A DNA stretch of 64,000 nucleotides from an uncultured Muribaculaceae bacterium (lineage in GTDB: Bacteria; Bacteroidota; Bacteroidia; Bacteroidales; Muribaculaceae), in assembly GCA_910587925.1 (NCBI GenBank), contig CAJUOC010000014.1:1-64000 (forward strand), written 5' to 3'. This document shows, piece after piece, positions 34,937 through 44,915 of this stretch. The notes beneath the pieces are model-generated. The model saw only the letters and a program-made list of their open reading frames with translations, made no database searches and was not told the DNA's origin. A program made the translations under genes and the position numbers. Within the stretch, counting starts at the first letter, position 1. The number at the start of each line of letters is the position of its first letter.

Positions 34937-36528
34937 CGGCTGTGGACGCAAAAGAAATCATCCGCAGCGGACGCGCCGTGCTGGGCATCGAGCTTGGCTC
35001 GACCCGCATCAAGGCTGTGCTGGTCGACGACAGCTTCCGCCCCATCGCGCAGGGTGTGCACGAGTGGGAAAACCAGCTCGTCGACGGCCTGTGGACATAC
35101 AGCACCGAGGCCATATGGTATGGCCTGCAAGACTGCTATGTGCATCTGCGCGAGGATGTGCGCTCGCGCTACGATGTGGAGATCGAGTCGCTCGCGGCCA
35201 TCGGAGTGAGCGCCATGATGCACGGCTACATGCCCTTTGGCAAAGACGGCCGCATACTGGTGCCTTTCCGCACCTGGCGCAATACCAATACCGGCGAGGC
35301 CGCCGCGCGGCTATCCGAGCTGTTTGACTTCAACATCCCCCTGCGCTGGAGCATCGCCCATCTCTACCAGGCCATCCTCGACGGCGAGGAGCATGTGGCC
35401 TCGATAGACTACCTCACCACCCTGGCCGGGTACATCCACTGGATGCTCACCGGCGAGCGGGTGATAGGCGTGGGCGACGCGTCGGGCATCATGCCTGTCG
35501 ACTCGGCCACGTGCGACTACAACGAGCGCATGGTCGGGCAGTTTGACGCCCTCATTGCCGACCGCGACCTGCCCTGGCACCTGCGCGACATACTCCCCCG
35601 CAGCATAGTCGCCGGCGCCGAGGCCGGCCGCCTCACCGAGCGCGGCGCCTCGCTGCTCGATGTGTCGGGGCATCTGCGCCCCGGAGTGCCGATGTGCCCG
35701 CCCGAGGGCGACGCCGGCACCGGCATGGTCGCCACCAACGCCGTGCTGCGCCGCACAGGCAATGTATCGGCCGGCACATCGTCATTCTCGATGATTGTGC
35801 TTGAGCACGAGCTCTCGCGCCCCTACGAGGTAATCGACATGGTGACCACCCCCGACGGTGCCCCCGTGGCCATGGTGCACTGCAACAACTGCACCAGCGA
35901 CCTCAACGCATGGGTGGGCATCTTCCGCGAGTATCAGCAGCTGCTGGGCCTCGATGTCGATACCGACGAGCTGTATGGACGCCTGTACAATGCCGCGCTC
36001 ACCGGCGACGCCGACTGCGGCGGCCTGGTGGCATACAACTTCTACTCGGGCGAGCCCGTGGCCGGGCTCACCGCCGGCAAGCCCCTCTTTGTACGCTCGG
36101 CCACCGACCGCTTCACCCTGGCCAACTTCATGCGCGCTCAGCTCTATGCAGCCGTGGCGGTGCTGAAAATCGGCAACGATGTGCTCTTCGACGACGAGAA
36201 AGTCGAGGTAGACCGCATCACCGGCCACGGAGGTCTTTTCAAGACTCCGGGTGTGGGACAGCGCATACTGGCCGCAGCCCTGGGCACTCCCATCTCTGTG
36301 ATGGAGACTGCCGGCGAGGGCGGCGCATGGGGCATAGCGCTGCTGGCGGCCTTCATGGTGTCAAATCCCACCGGCAAGTCGCTGGCCGGATGGCTCGGCG
36401 ACAGTGTGTTTGCCGGCGCCACAGCCACCGAGATCGCTCCCGAGCAAGCCGAGGTGGAGGGCTTTGAACGCTATCTCGACGCATACCGCCGAGGCCTGGC
36501 CATCGAGCGGGCCGCCGTCGCCGACTGA
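34933..36528 (+). CDS. Ribulokinase-type FGGY kinase
   Basis: A 531-residue FGGY carbohydrate kinase. LGIELGSTRIKAVLVD near residues 17-32 is the ATP-binding phosphate-1 site, SAMMHGYMPF and FRTWRNTN line the sugar site, and RITGHGGLFKTPGVGQRILA is the C-terminal adenosine-side block. Following araD and araA it almost certainly phosphorylates L-ribulose to the 5-phosphate (AraB role), although this longer Bacteroidetes form differs from enterobacterial AraB. The start is GTG at 34933, overlapping the araA stop. Confidence 0.9.
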   Translation: MTAVDAKEIIRSGRAVLGIELGSTRIKAVLVDDSFRPIAQGVHEWENQLVDGLWTYSTEAIWYGLQDCYVHLREDVRSRYDVEIESLAAIGVSAMMHGYMPFGKDGRILVPFRTWRNTNTGEAAARLSELFDFNIPLRWSIAHLYQAILDGEEHVASIDYLTTLAGYIHWMLTGERVIGVGDASGIMPVDSATCDYNERMVGQFDALIADRDLPWHLRDILPRSIVAGAEAGRLTERGASLLDVSGHLRPGVPMCPPEGDAGTGMVATNAVLRRTGNVSAGTSSFSMIVLEHELSRPYEVIDMVTTPDGAPVAMVHCNNCTSDLNAWVGIFREYQQLLGLDVDTDELYGRLYNAALTGDADCGGLVAYNFYSGEPVAGLTAGKPLFVRSATDRFTLANFMRAQLYAAVAVLKIGNDVLFDDEKVEVDRITGHGGLFKTPGVGQRILAAALGTPISVMETAGEGGAWGIALLAAFMVSNPTGKSLAGWLGDSVFAGATATEIAPEQAEVEGFERYLDAYRRGLAIERAAVAD

Positions 36529-36547
36529 CGACATCATCTCCGACAAT

Positions 36548-36595
36548 AAAACCACCCCGGTCACTCATCCCATAGTGCCGGGGCGGTTTATTTTA
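36548..36595 (+). terminator. Terminator of the arabinose operon
   Basis: AAACCACCCCGG pairs with CCGGGGCGGTTT (one bulge) across a 17-base loop, and a T-rich run follows (36588-36595). It closes the GH43-galM-symporter-araDA-kinase transcript. Confidence 0.75.
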
Positions 36596-36616
36596 GTCCG
36601 CACAGAATAGCACACA

Positions 36617-37030
36617 CCTGCGCGGACTATACGAACATAGTACGGAAAACATGGTGCGGGTAATGCGTGTCGGAGACACGCCATTGTGGTTAACCCCAGG
36701 CGCAGCCTGGGGTCATAAGCCAGTAGATAAGTGCGCCTCGGAGAGGTGCTTCAAGAGCGTTGCCACACGATGCAAGCATCTCTCCGAGACGCATTTATAT
36801 ATGAGTACCCATACCCCAGGCTGCGCCTGGGGTTAACCACAATGACGTGTCTCCGACACTCGCATCCGCAATAGGTCGATTCATACGGAATCTGATTTTA
36901 GTCGGCTTCTTATAGTCCGCGCAGGTTTGTAACCTGCGCGCTACCAAGGTATTTAACCTCGATGATTTGACTTTGTAAGTCAAATCATCGCTATGGCCAC
37001 GGCTCAATCATCCGCAGTCTTACCCCACCC
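36617..37030. repeat. 413-base structured repeat, copy 1
   Basis: A gene-free block that is repeated almost identically 452 bases on. It is built from nested palindromes: 47-base arms at 36667-36713 and 36813-36859 with one mismatch; within their loop 19-base arms at 36733-36751 and 36774-36792 with two mismatches; then two independent perfect hairpins at 36918-36940 (10 pairs, loop TGT) and 36961-36989 (13 pairs, loop TGT). No ORF in it looks coding. Confidence 0.85.
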
Positions 37031-37069
37031 GCTGCATGATTGGTTGCATCGCAACGCGTAGTTTACAAA

Positions 37070-37482
37070 CCTGCGCGGACTATACGAACATAGTACGGAA
37101 AACATGCTGCGGGTGTGCGTGTCGGAGACACGCCATTGTGGTTAACCCCAGGCGCAGCCTGGGGTCATAAGCCAGTAGATAAGTGCGCCTCGGAGAGGTG
37201 CTTCAAGAGCGTTGCCACACGATGCAAGCATCTCTCCGAGACGCATTTATATATGAGTACCCATACCCCAGGCTGCGCCTGGGGTTAACCACAATGACGT
37301 GTCTCCGACACTCGCATCCGCAATAGGTCGATTCATACGGAATCTGATTTTAGTCGGCTTCTTATAGTCCGCGCAGGTTTGTAACCTGCGCGCTACCAAG
37401 GTATTTAACCTCGATGATTTGACTTTGTAAGTCAAATCATCGCTATGGCCACGGCTCAATCATCCGCAGTCTTACCCCACCC
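37070..37482. repeat. 413-base structured repeat, copy 2
   Basis: A near-perfect second copy of 36617-37030; I see only one substitution and a 1-base length change near position 37109-37116. A 39-base spacer (37031-37069) separates the copies. After copy 2, two further hairpins follow at 37509-37531 and 37555-37577, the latter sharing the CGCGCAGGTT arm with the unit. The 36529-37609 stretch contains no supported gene. Confidence 0.85.
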
Positions 37483-37609
37483 TCAGTATCATCGGTGACA
37501 GAAGCGTGCTTTTGACTTACAAAGTCAAAAGTACGAAGTGTAATACCCTGGCAACGCGCAGGTTACAAACCTGCGCGGTCTATATTATGCGCGGACTATG
37601 ACGGATGTC

Positions 37610-37644
37610 AAACGAGGCTGCGCCAAAATGGCGCAGCCTCGTTT
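37610..37644. terminator. Bidirectional terminator before Dabb gene end
   Basis: A perfect 16-pair stem (37610-37625 with 37629-37644), followed by T-run on the plus strand and a short one on the minus strand. It closes the minus-strand transcript ending in the Dabb gene. Confidence 0.75.
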
Positions 37645-37672
37645 TTATGCTGCCACGGGAGAGGAAGGCGCC

Positions 37673-37966
37673 TTACTGCTCGTAGTCGACGCAGGCGCGG
37701 GCGGCCTTGTGGCCGGCCAGCAGACCGGCGGCTGCCACGTGAGCCGGATGGGCGGCATATACGGCCACATCGGCCATCGTGGGGAGCAGGGCCGAGAGCA
37801 CCACATCCCAGTCTTCGGCGGGATTGGCGTTGATGCCCACCTCGATGCTCTCTAAAGGCTCTATCACCGCGGGCAGCGCGAGCAGCGCGTCGCGGAAGGC
37901 CGATGCCACGGCCAGACGCTCGTCGGCGGTGCCTGTGAGCTTAAACATCACTATGTGCTTTACCAT
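37673..37966 (-). CDS. Dabb (stress-responsive A/B barrel) protein
   Basis: A 97-residue dimeric alpha/beta-barrel protein. MVKHIVMFKLTG at the start, PLESIEVGINANP in the middle and DVAVYAAHPAHV near the end are typical Dabb-domain blocks. Members are small dimers, some enzymatic, most with unknown function. It is 23 bases after aspartate kinase and appears co-transcribed with it. Confidence 0.85.
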   Translation of the reverse strand: MVKHIVMFKLTGTADERLAVASAFRDALLALPAVIEPLESIEVGINANPAEDWDVVLSALLPTMADVAVYAAHPAHVAAAGLLAGHKAARACVDYEQ

Positions 37967-37989
37967 AATCTGTGTATGAGTGTTGTGTA

Positions 37990-39312
37990 TCAGTTTTCAA
38001 AGAGATGGCGGTTGAGCAGATTGAGAGCCTCGACCTTGTCGGCGGCCCGCACCACCATGGAGATATTGTAGTTGCTGCCGCCATACGAAATCATGCGCAC
38101 AGGGATGCCGCGCAGAGCCTCGACAGCCCGCGCCTGGAAGTCGCAGCCGGTCTGCTGCCACTCCAGGTCGCCCACCACGCAGATGATGACCAGGTCGCTC
38201 TCGACAGTGACCGTGCCAAACTCCTTGAGCTCGTCGACGATGGCGGCCAGATGGTCGGTATTGTCGATGGTGACGCTCACGCCCACCTCAGAGGTGGCCA
38301 TCATGTCGATGGCGGTATTGTAGCGGTCAAACGTCTCGAATACGCGGTGCAGAAATCCGTATGCGAGCAGCATACGTCCCGACTTTATCTTGATGGCGGT
38401 GATATTGTCTTTTGCGGCGACGGCCTTGATGGTGCCGTCGGGGGGGAAGTTGGCGATGGTGGTGCCGGGGGCGTCGGGCTGCATGGTGTTGAGCAGCCGC
38501 ACGGGTATATCGTGGAGCTTGGCCGGCAGCACACAGCTCGGGTGCAGTATCTTTGCGCCGAAATAAGCCAGCTCGGCGGCCTCCTCAAAGTGGAGGCGCC
38601 CCACCGGGCGGGTATTCTCGACATATCGCGGGTCGCCGGTGTGCATACCGTCGATGTCAGTCCATATCTGTATCTCCTCGGCATCGAGCACGGCGCCGAT
38701 GATGGAGGCGGAGTAGTCGGAGCCGCCGCGGCGCAGGTTGTCGACCTCGCCGTATGCGTTGCGGCATATGAAGCCCTGTGTGAGCCATAGGTCGACGTCG
38801 GCATCGGCCTCCATGAGGCGGCGCAGGCGCGACGATATATAGCGCATGTCGGGCTCGCCCTCGGGGCCTGTGCGCATGTACTCGAGCGCGGGTATCAGCA
38901 CGCTGCGCACCCCGCGCTCCTCAAGATAAGTCTGCATCAGAGCGGTCGACATGAGCTCGCCGCAGGCCAGCACTTCCTTTTCCTCGGCCTGCGAGAAGTC
39001 TTCCGACATCAGCCGCGCCAGGAATCCAAACGAGCGGTCGAGCGCCTCGGTGGCGCGCACGGCGGCCTCGGCTGTACGGTACAGCCCCGCCACAACGGCG
39101 GCATAGCGGGCCCGCAGGCCGTTGAGCGTCTCCTGGGCGCCCGGCACATTGCCGCGGCGCAGGTAGTCGGATATCTCTACAAGGGTATTGGTGGTGCCGG
39201 CCATGGCCGACAGTACCACCACATTGCGGCCGGCGCCGCTGATGAGCGAGGCCACGCTGCGCATACGCTCGGGCGTGCCCACGGAGGTACCTCCGAATTT
39301 GAGTACTTTCAT
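37990..39312 (-). CDS. lysC: Aspartate kinase
   Basis: A 440-residue enzyme that phosphorylates aspartate, first step to lysine, threonine and methionine. MKVLKFGGTSVG opens the kinase domain; GRGGSDYSA-like RRGGSDYSASIIG, IWTDIDGMHTGDPR and FGAKILHPS form the substrate and ATP sites; two ACT domains fill residues about 300-440. The single-domain length indicates a monofunctional enzyme, not the AK-homoserine dehydrogenase fusion. It lies 18 bases after ftsE. Confidence 0.94.
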   Translation of the reverse strand: MKVLKFGGTSVGTPERMRSVASLISGAGRNVVVLSAMAGTTNTLVEISDYLRRGNVPGAQETLNGLRARYAAVVAGLYRTAEAAVRATEALDRSFGFLARLMSEDFSQAEEKEVLACGELMSTALMQTYLEERGVRSVLIPALEYMRTGPEGEPDMRYISSRLRRLMEADADVDLWLTQGFICRNAYGEVDNLRRGGSDYSASIIGAVLDAEEIQIWTDIDGMHTGDPRYVENTRPVGRLHFEEAAELAYFGAKILHPSCVLPAKLHDIPVRLLNTMQPDAPGTTIANFPPDGTIKAVAAKDNITAIKIKSGRMLLAYGFLHRVFETFDRYNTAIDMMATSEVGVSVTIDNTDHLAAIVDELKEFGTVTVESDLVIICVVGDLEWQQTGCDFQARAVEALRGIPVRMISYGGSNYNISMVVRAADKVEALNLLNRHLFEN

Positions 39313-39330
39313 TCCTTATATTTGACTATA

Positions 39331-39996
39331 TCACTCGGTGACAAGACGTTTGTTTTCGATACGCATCACCCGGCCGGGATAGGTGTCGACCAGACTCAGA
39401 TTGTGTGTGGCCATGATTACGGCGGCCCCGGTGGAGGCGGTGAGGCTGTGGAGGCGCTCGACGATGCGTGCGCCGGTGGCAGGGTCGAGATTACCGGTGG
39501 GCTCGTCGGCAAGTATCAGCTCGGGGCGGTTGAGCAGGGCGCGGGCTATCACCACCCGCTGCTGCTCGCCGCCCGACAGCTCGTGGGGCATCTTGTAAGA
39601 CTTGTCGGCCATATCGACGGCGCGGAGCACCTCGTCGATACGCTCCTCGCGCTCGCGGGCGTCGCGCCAGCCGGTGGCAGAGAGCACAAAGTCGAGATTG
39701 GCATACACATTGCGGTCGGAGAGCAGGCGGAAGTCCTGGAATACAATACCGATGCGCCGGCGCAGGTAAGGGATATCACGGCGGCGCAGGGCGGTGAGGT
39801 CGTAGTCAAATATGCGCGCCTCGCCCGAGGCGACAGGCACCTCGGCATACATGGTCTTGAGCAGTGAGCTCTTGCCCGAGCCGACCTTGCCGATGAGATA
39901 TATCATCTGGCCCGGCTCCACTGCAAAGCTCACACCCTTGAGTACCACGAGCTCTTTGCGCAGCACTTCCACATTATTATATTCAATCAATGCCAT
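39331..39996 (-). CDS. ftsE: Cell-division ATP-binding protein FtsE
   Basis: A 221-residue ABC ATPase. Walker A is IGKVGSGKSSLLK near residues 35-47, the Q-loop is VFQDFRLL, signature LSGGEQQRV near 141-149, Walker B LILADEPTGNLD. The overall pattern fits FtsE, which with FtsX couples division to peptidoglycan hydrolases; its ftsX partner is not in the window. The -7 element 7 bases ahead predicts an essentially leaderless mRNA. Confidence 0.85.
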   Translation of the reverse strand: MALIEYNNVEVLRKELVVLKGVSFAVEPGQMIYLIGKVGSGKSSLLKTMYAEVPVASGEARIFDYDLTALRRRDIPYLRRRIGIVFQDFRLLSDRNVYANLDFVLSATGWRDAREREERIDEVLRAVDMADKSYKMPHELSGGEQQRVVIARALLNRPELILADEPTGNLDPATGARIVERLHSLTASTGAAVIMATHNLSLVDTYPGRVMRIENKRLVTE

Positions 39997-40003
39997 AACG
40001 CCG

Positions 40004-40011
40004 CAAATTTA
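40004..40011 (-). promoter_or_regulatory. -7 element of ftsE
   Basis: TAAATTTG on the minus strand, ending 7 bases before the ftsE ATG at 39996; no clear -33 box. Confidence 0.45.
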
Positions 40012-40087
40012 CAACAATTCCGCCGAAACGGTGCGAATTTGTCAAACAAATGAGCCGCGAATTTGTTTAGCTCTCGGATGCGGACAT

Positions 40088-40119
40088 TTTGTCACTCGCC
40101 GCGGCGCGGCACAGGTTTG
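40088..40119 (+). promoter_or_regulatory. groESL promoter
   Basis: TTTG at 40088-40091, 20 bases, then CAGGTTTG at 40112-40119, which deviates from TAnnTTTG only in its first base. The groES ATG is 58 bases further. No complete CIRCE element (TTAGCACTC-9-GAGTGCTAA) is present. Confidence 0.5.
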
Positions 40120-40177
40120 GCACAATATTCGCTATCACTCAGAGCAGACAACATAACTCAACTAACATATACAGACA

Positions 40178-40453
40178 ATGAAACTCAAACCCTTAGCCGA
40201 CCGTGTGATCATCCGCCCCACTGCTGCGGAGGAAGTCACCGCCGCCGGTATCATCATCCCCGACTCTGCTAAAGAAAAACCCCTGCGCGGCACTGTAGTG
40301 GCCGTGGGCGAGGGCACCAAAGACGAGACGATGGTGCTCCACGAGGGCGATCAGGTGCTCTACGGCAAGTATGCCGGCAGCGAGCTCGACCTCGACGGCG
40401 AGAAGGTGCTCATCATGCGCCAGAATGAAGTAATGGCTATCATCGAAAAATAA
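40178..40453 (+). CDS. groES: Co-chaperonin GroES
   Basis: A 91-residue chaperonin-10. LKPLADRVIIRPTAAEEVTA at the start, the mobile loop around residues 17-34 (AAGIIIPDSAKEKP), GTVVAVGEG and QVLYGKYAGSELDLDGEKVL complete the fold. It forms the seven-membered lid of GroEL. groEL follows after 11 bases. Confidence 0.97.
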   Translation: MKLKPLADRVIIRPTAAEEVTAAGIIIPDSAKEKPLRGTVVAVGEGTKDETMVLHEGDQVLYGKYAGSELDLDGEKVLIMRQNEVMAIIEK

Positions 40454-40464
40454 GGAGAAACATC

Positions 40465-42099
<1,635 letters not shown>

Positions 42100-42123
42100 T
42101 CATCTCTGACCATACTATACACT

Positions 42124-42165
42124 ACGAGCTGCAAGCCCGCGCGGGCTTGCAGCTCGTATTTTTTT
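42124..42165 (+). terminator. groESL terminator
   Basis: A perfect 17-base palindrome arm pair (42124-42140 and 42141-42157) followed by a run of seven T (42159-42165); the innermost pairs must open to form the loop. Confidence 0.9.
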
Positions 42166-42233
42166 GCCCGGCCGGGTGAGTACGCCGGCAATGATACGGC
42201 AGTCTATATACCGGACACCAACCTTATCTTACC

Positions 42234-44915
42234 ATGAATCCAATCCATCACTTCATCGGCGCGCTGGCAGGCATCGCCGCCACACTGCCGCTGACGTGCG
42301 CCGCAAAGGTATCCCTGCACTCGCTGTCGACCGAGATGGCCCGCGAGCCGCTGGGCATAGAGTGTGACGCGCCGCGCTTCAGCTGGAAAATCAGCGGCGA
42401 CGAGCCGGATATCAGGCAGACCGGCTACCGTATCATCGTATCTTCATCGCCGGAGCTGCTTGCCGCGGATCAGGGAGATTTATGGGACAGCGGCGAGGTG
42501 GCCTCGGCCGAGTCGATATACATCCCCTACTCGGGAAAATCTCTCGAGCCGGCCACCCGCTACTGGTGGAAAGCCTGCGCCGGCACCTCACGCGGCGACA
42601 CGGACTGGAGCGCGCCGACCATCTTCCAGACCGGTATCACCGGGGGCGAGCGCGACTGGCAGGCGCAGTGGATAGGCGGCGCCATGGCCGGCGACTCGCT
42701 CATGCACTCGGTGCCGGCACGGTATCTGCGCAAGACATTCGACGCCGGCGACCGCGAGGTGAGCTATGCCAGCCTGTATATCGCCGGACTCGGTCTTTAC
42801 GAGCCTTATCTCAACGGTCAGAAACTAAGCGACGGAGTGCTGCTACAGGCTCCGACCGTATACGACCGCATCGTGCGATATGACGTACACGACGCAACCG
42901 ACCTGCTGCGCCGCGGCACCAATACTCTCGGAGTAATACTCGGCAACGGCCGCTACTCGCCCGAGCGCATCGCCTCGATGCGGTGGTTTGGCGCCCCGCG
43001 GCTGCTGGCCCGGCTGGAGATAGTGTATACCGACGGCTCGCGCTCGGCTGTGGTAAGCGACGGCTCGTGGCGCATCAGCACGGAGGGTCCCGTGCGGGCC
43101 AACAGCGAGTTTGCCGGCGAAATCTACGACGCCCGCCGCGAGCTCGCCTTCGACGGCTGGGCCGAGAATGGCTACGATGACTCGGCATGGCAGCCCGCCC
43201 GGGCCGCAGGTCGCCCCGGCGGCCGACTCGCCTGTCAGCTCAACGAGCCTATACGCATCACACGCGGCGTGATGCCCGTGTCGGTGAGGCAGACTCGCCC
43301 CGGAGCCTATGTGCTCGACATGGGCGAGAATATGGTGGGCCGGCTCGCTTGCAAATTCCGCGGCGGAAAGGCAGGCTGCCCGGTGCGTATCAGATTTGCC
43401 GAGAGCCTCGCCCCCGACGGCTCGCTATACACCGACAATCTGCGCACAGCCACCTGCGAGGACATGTATATCTTCAAGGGTCGCGGCGAGGAATCGTGGC
43501 AGCCGCGCTTTACGTACCGCGGATTCCGTTACGCCGAAATCACCGGGCTCGACTACGCCCCGTCTGACAATGAATTCATGGGCATGGTGATACACGACGA
43601 CCTCCCTGTCACAGGCCACTTCGCCACCTCCGACCCCGTGCTCAACCAAGTATATGCCAATGCCTGCCGGGGGATATTCGGCAACTACCGCGGCATGCCC
43701 ACCGACTGCCCGCAACGCGACGAGCGCCTGGGCTGGCTGGGCGACCGCACCACCGGCGCCTTAGGCGAGGCATACCTGTGTCGCAACCATCTTTTCTACG
43801 ACAAATGGCTCGACGACATACGCTCCACACAGAAAGTCAACGGCGGTATCACCGATATCGCGCCCAACTACTGGGACTGCTTTCCCGACGATGTCACATG
43901 GCCGGCCGCATGGTTTACCGTGGCCGACATGCTCTACCGCCAATACGGCGACCCCGAGCCAATCCGCCGCAATTTCCCGGCCATGAAGCGCTGGCTCAGC
44001 CACATGGTCGCAGACCATATGGCTGACGGTATCATCTCGCGCGACGAGCACGGCGACTGGTGTGTACCGCCCGAGAGCCTGGAGCTGATACACACGCGCG
44101 ACTCCACCCGCATCACTCCGGGCGCACTGCTGGCCACCTCACACATATATCTGATAATGCAGCTGATGGGCGACTTTGCCCTCATCGCCGGCCAGCCTGC
44201 ATATGCCGACTCTCTGCGGGCCGATGCCGGCCGGGTACGGGATGCTTTCAACGCCCGCTTTTTCGACCCCGGCCGCGGCTGCTATGCCAACAATACCGTC
44301 ACGGCCAATCTGCTGCCGCTGCGTCTGGGCATGGTGCCCGAGGGTCGCGAGGCTGATGTGGTGAGCCACATCGTCGACAGGACCGAGGGCGACTTCGGCG
44401 GCCACGTGAGTGTAGGTGTCATGGGCATACAGCATCTGATGCGCGGCCTCACCGAGCATGGCCACATCGACCTGGCCATGCGTATCGCCTCGGCCACCGA
44501 CTACCCAAGCTGGGGATACATGGCATCGCGCGGAGCCACCACCATATGGGAGCTGTGGAACGGCGACACCGCCGCGCCCGACATGAACTCGGCCAACCAC
44601 GTCATGCTCATCGGGGACCTCCTCCTCTGGGAATACGCATATCTGGGCGGCATCGCCAATGCCGAGGGCAGCACAGGCTTCAGACGCATCAGACTCAAGC
44701 CCCACATACCCTCGTCGCTCGACAGTGTAGACTGCTCGTATGAGTCGGTCTACGGCACCATACGCAGCGCCTGGCGCAAAGACAGCGGCAGGCTCCACTG
44801 GACGTTCACCATCCCCGCCAATACCACCGCCGAGGTATGGATACCCGGCGCGGCCGGCTCCTACGACAAAAAAGAATACCCCTCGGGCACATATACCATC
44901 ACATCATCCCTATGA
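42234..44915 (+). CDS. GH78 alpha-L-rhamnosidase
   Basis: An 893-residue exported enzyme cleaving terminal alpha-L-rhamnose. After a signal-like N-terminus, N-terminal beta domains (ECDAPRFSWKI, RQTGYRIIVSS) precede the (alpha/alpha)6 catalytic barrel; the catalytic block PTDCPQRDERLGWLGDRT near residues 487-504 holds the acidic residues, and TTIWELWNGDT near 761-771 the second part. The C-terminal beta domain ends with the AGSYDKKEYPSGTYT strand. It overlaps the next gene ATG by 4 bases. Confidence 0.93.
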   Translation: MNPIHHFIGALAGIAATLPLTCAAKVSLHSLSTEMAREPLGIECDAPRFSWKISGDEPDIRQTGYRIIVSSSPELLAADQGDLWDSGEVASAESIYIPYSGKSLEPATRYWWKACAGTSRGDTDWSAPTIFQTGITGGERDWQAQWIGGAMAGDSLMHSVPARYLRKTFDAGDREVSYASLYIAGLGLYEPYLNGQKLSDGVLLQAPTVYDRIVRYDVHDATDLLRRGTNTLGVILGNGRYSPERIASMRWFGAPRLLARLEIVYTDGSRSAVVSDGSWRISTEGPVRANSEFAGEIYDARRELAFDGWAENGYDDSAWQPARAAGRPGGRLACQLNEPIRITRGVMPVSVRQTRPGAYVLDMGENMVGRLACKFRGGKAGCPVRIRFAESLAPDGSLYTDNLRTATCEDMYIFKGRGEESWQPRFTYRGFRYAEITGLDYAPSDNEFMGMVIHDDLPVTGHFATSDPVLNQVYANACRGIFGNYRGMPTDCPQRDERLGWLGDRTTGALGEAYLCRNHLFYDKWLDDIRSTQKVNGGITDIAPNYWDCFPDDVTWPAAWFTVADMLYRQYGDPEPIRRNFPAMKRWLSHMVADHMADGIISRDEHGDWCVPPESLELIHTRDSTRITPGALLATSHIYLIMQLMGDFALIAGQPAYADSLRADAGRVRDAFNARFFDPGRGCYANNTVTANLLPLRLGMVPEGREADVVSHIVDRTEGDFGGHVSVGVMGIQHLMRGLTEHGHIDLAMRIASATDYPSWGYMASRGATTIWELWNGDTAAPDMNSANHVMLIGDLLLWEYAYLGGIANAEGSTGFRRIRLKPHIPSSLDSVDCSYESVYGTIRSAWRKDSGRLHWTFTIPANTTAEVWIPGAAGSYDKKEYPSGTYTITSSL

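Noticed and set aside
36795..37459. Two identical 70-residue ORFs on the minus strand in the repeats
   Set aside because: They run through both arms of large palindromes, carry no recognisable domain and are copies only because the 413-base DNA unit is duplicated.
36617..37482. CRISPR array or insertion sequence
   Set aside because: The repeat is long (413 bases), has only two copies, no regular short spacers, no cas gene and no transposase or target-site signs.
40021..40177. CIRCE element before groES
   Set aside because: Only a weak half-site (TTAGCTCTC) is present, without the GAGTGCTAA partner at 9 bases.
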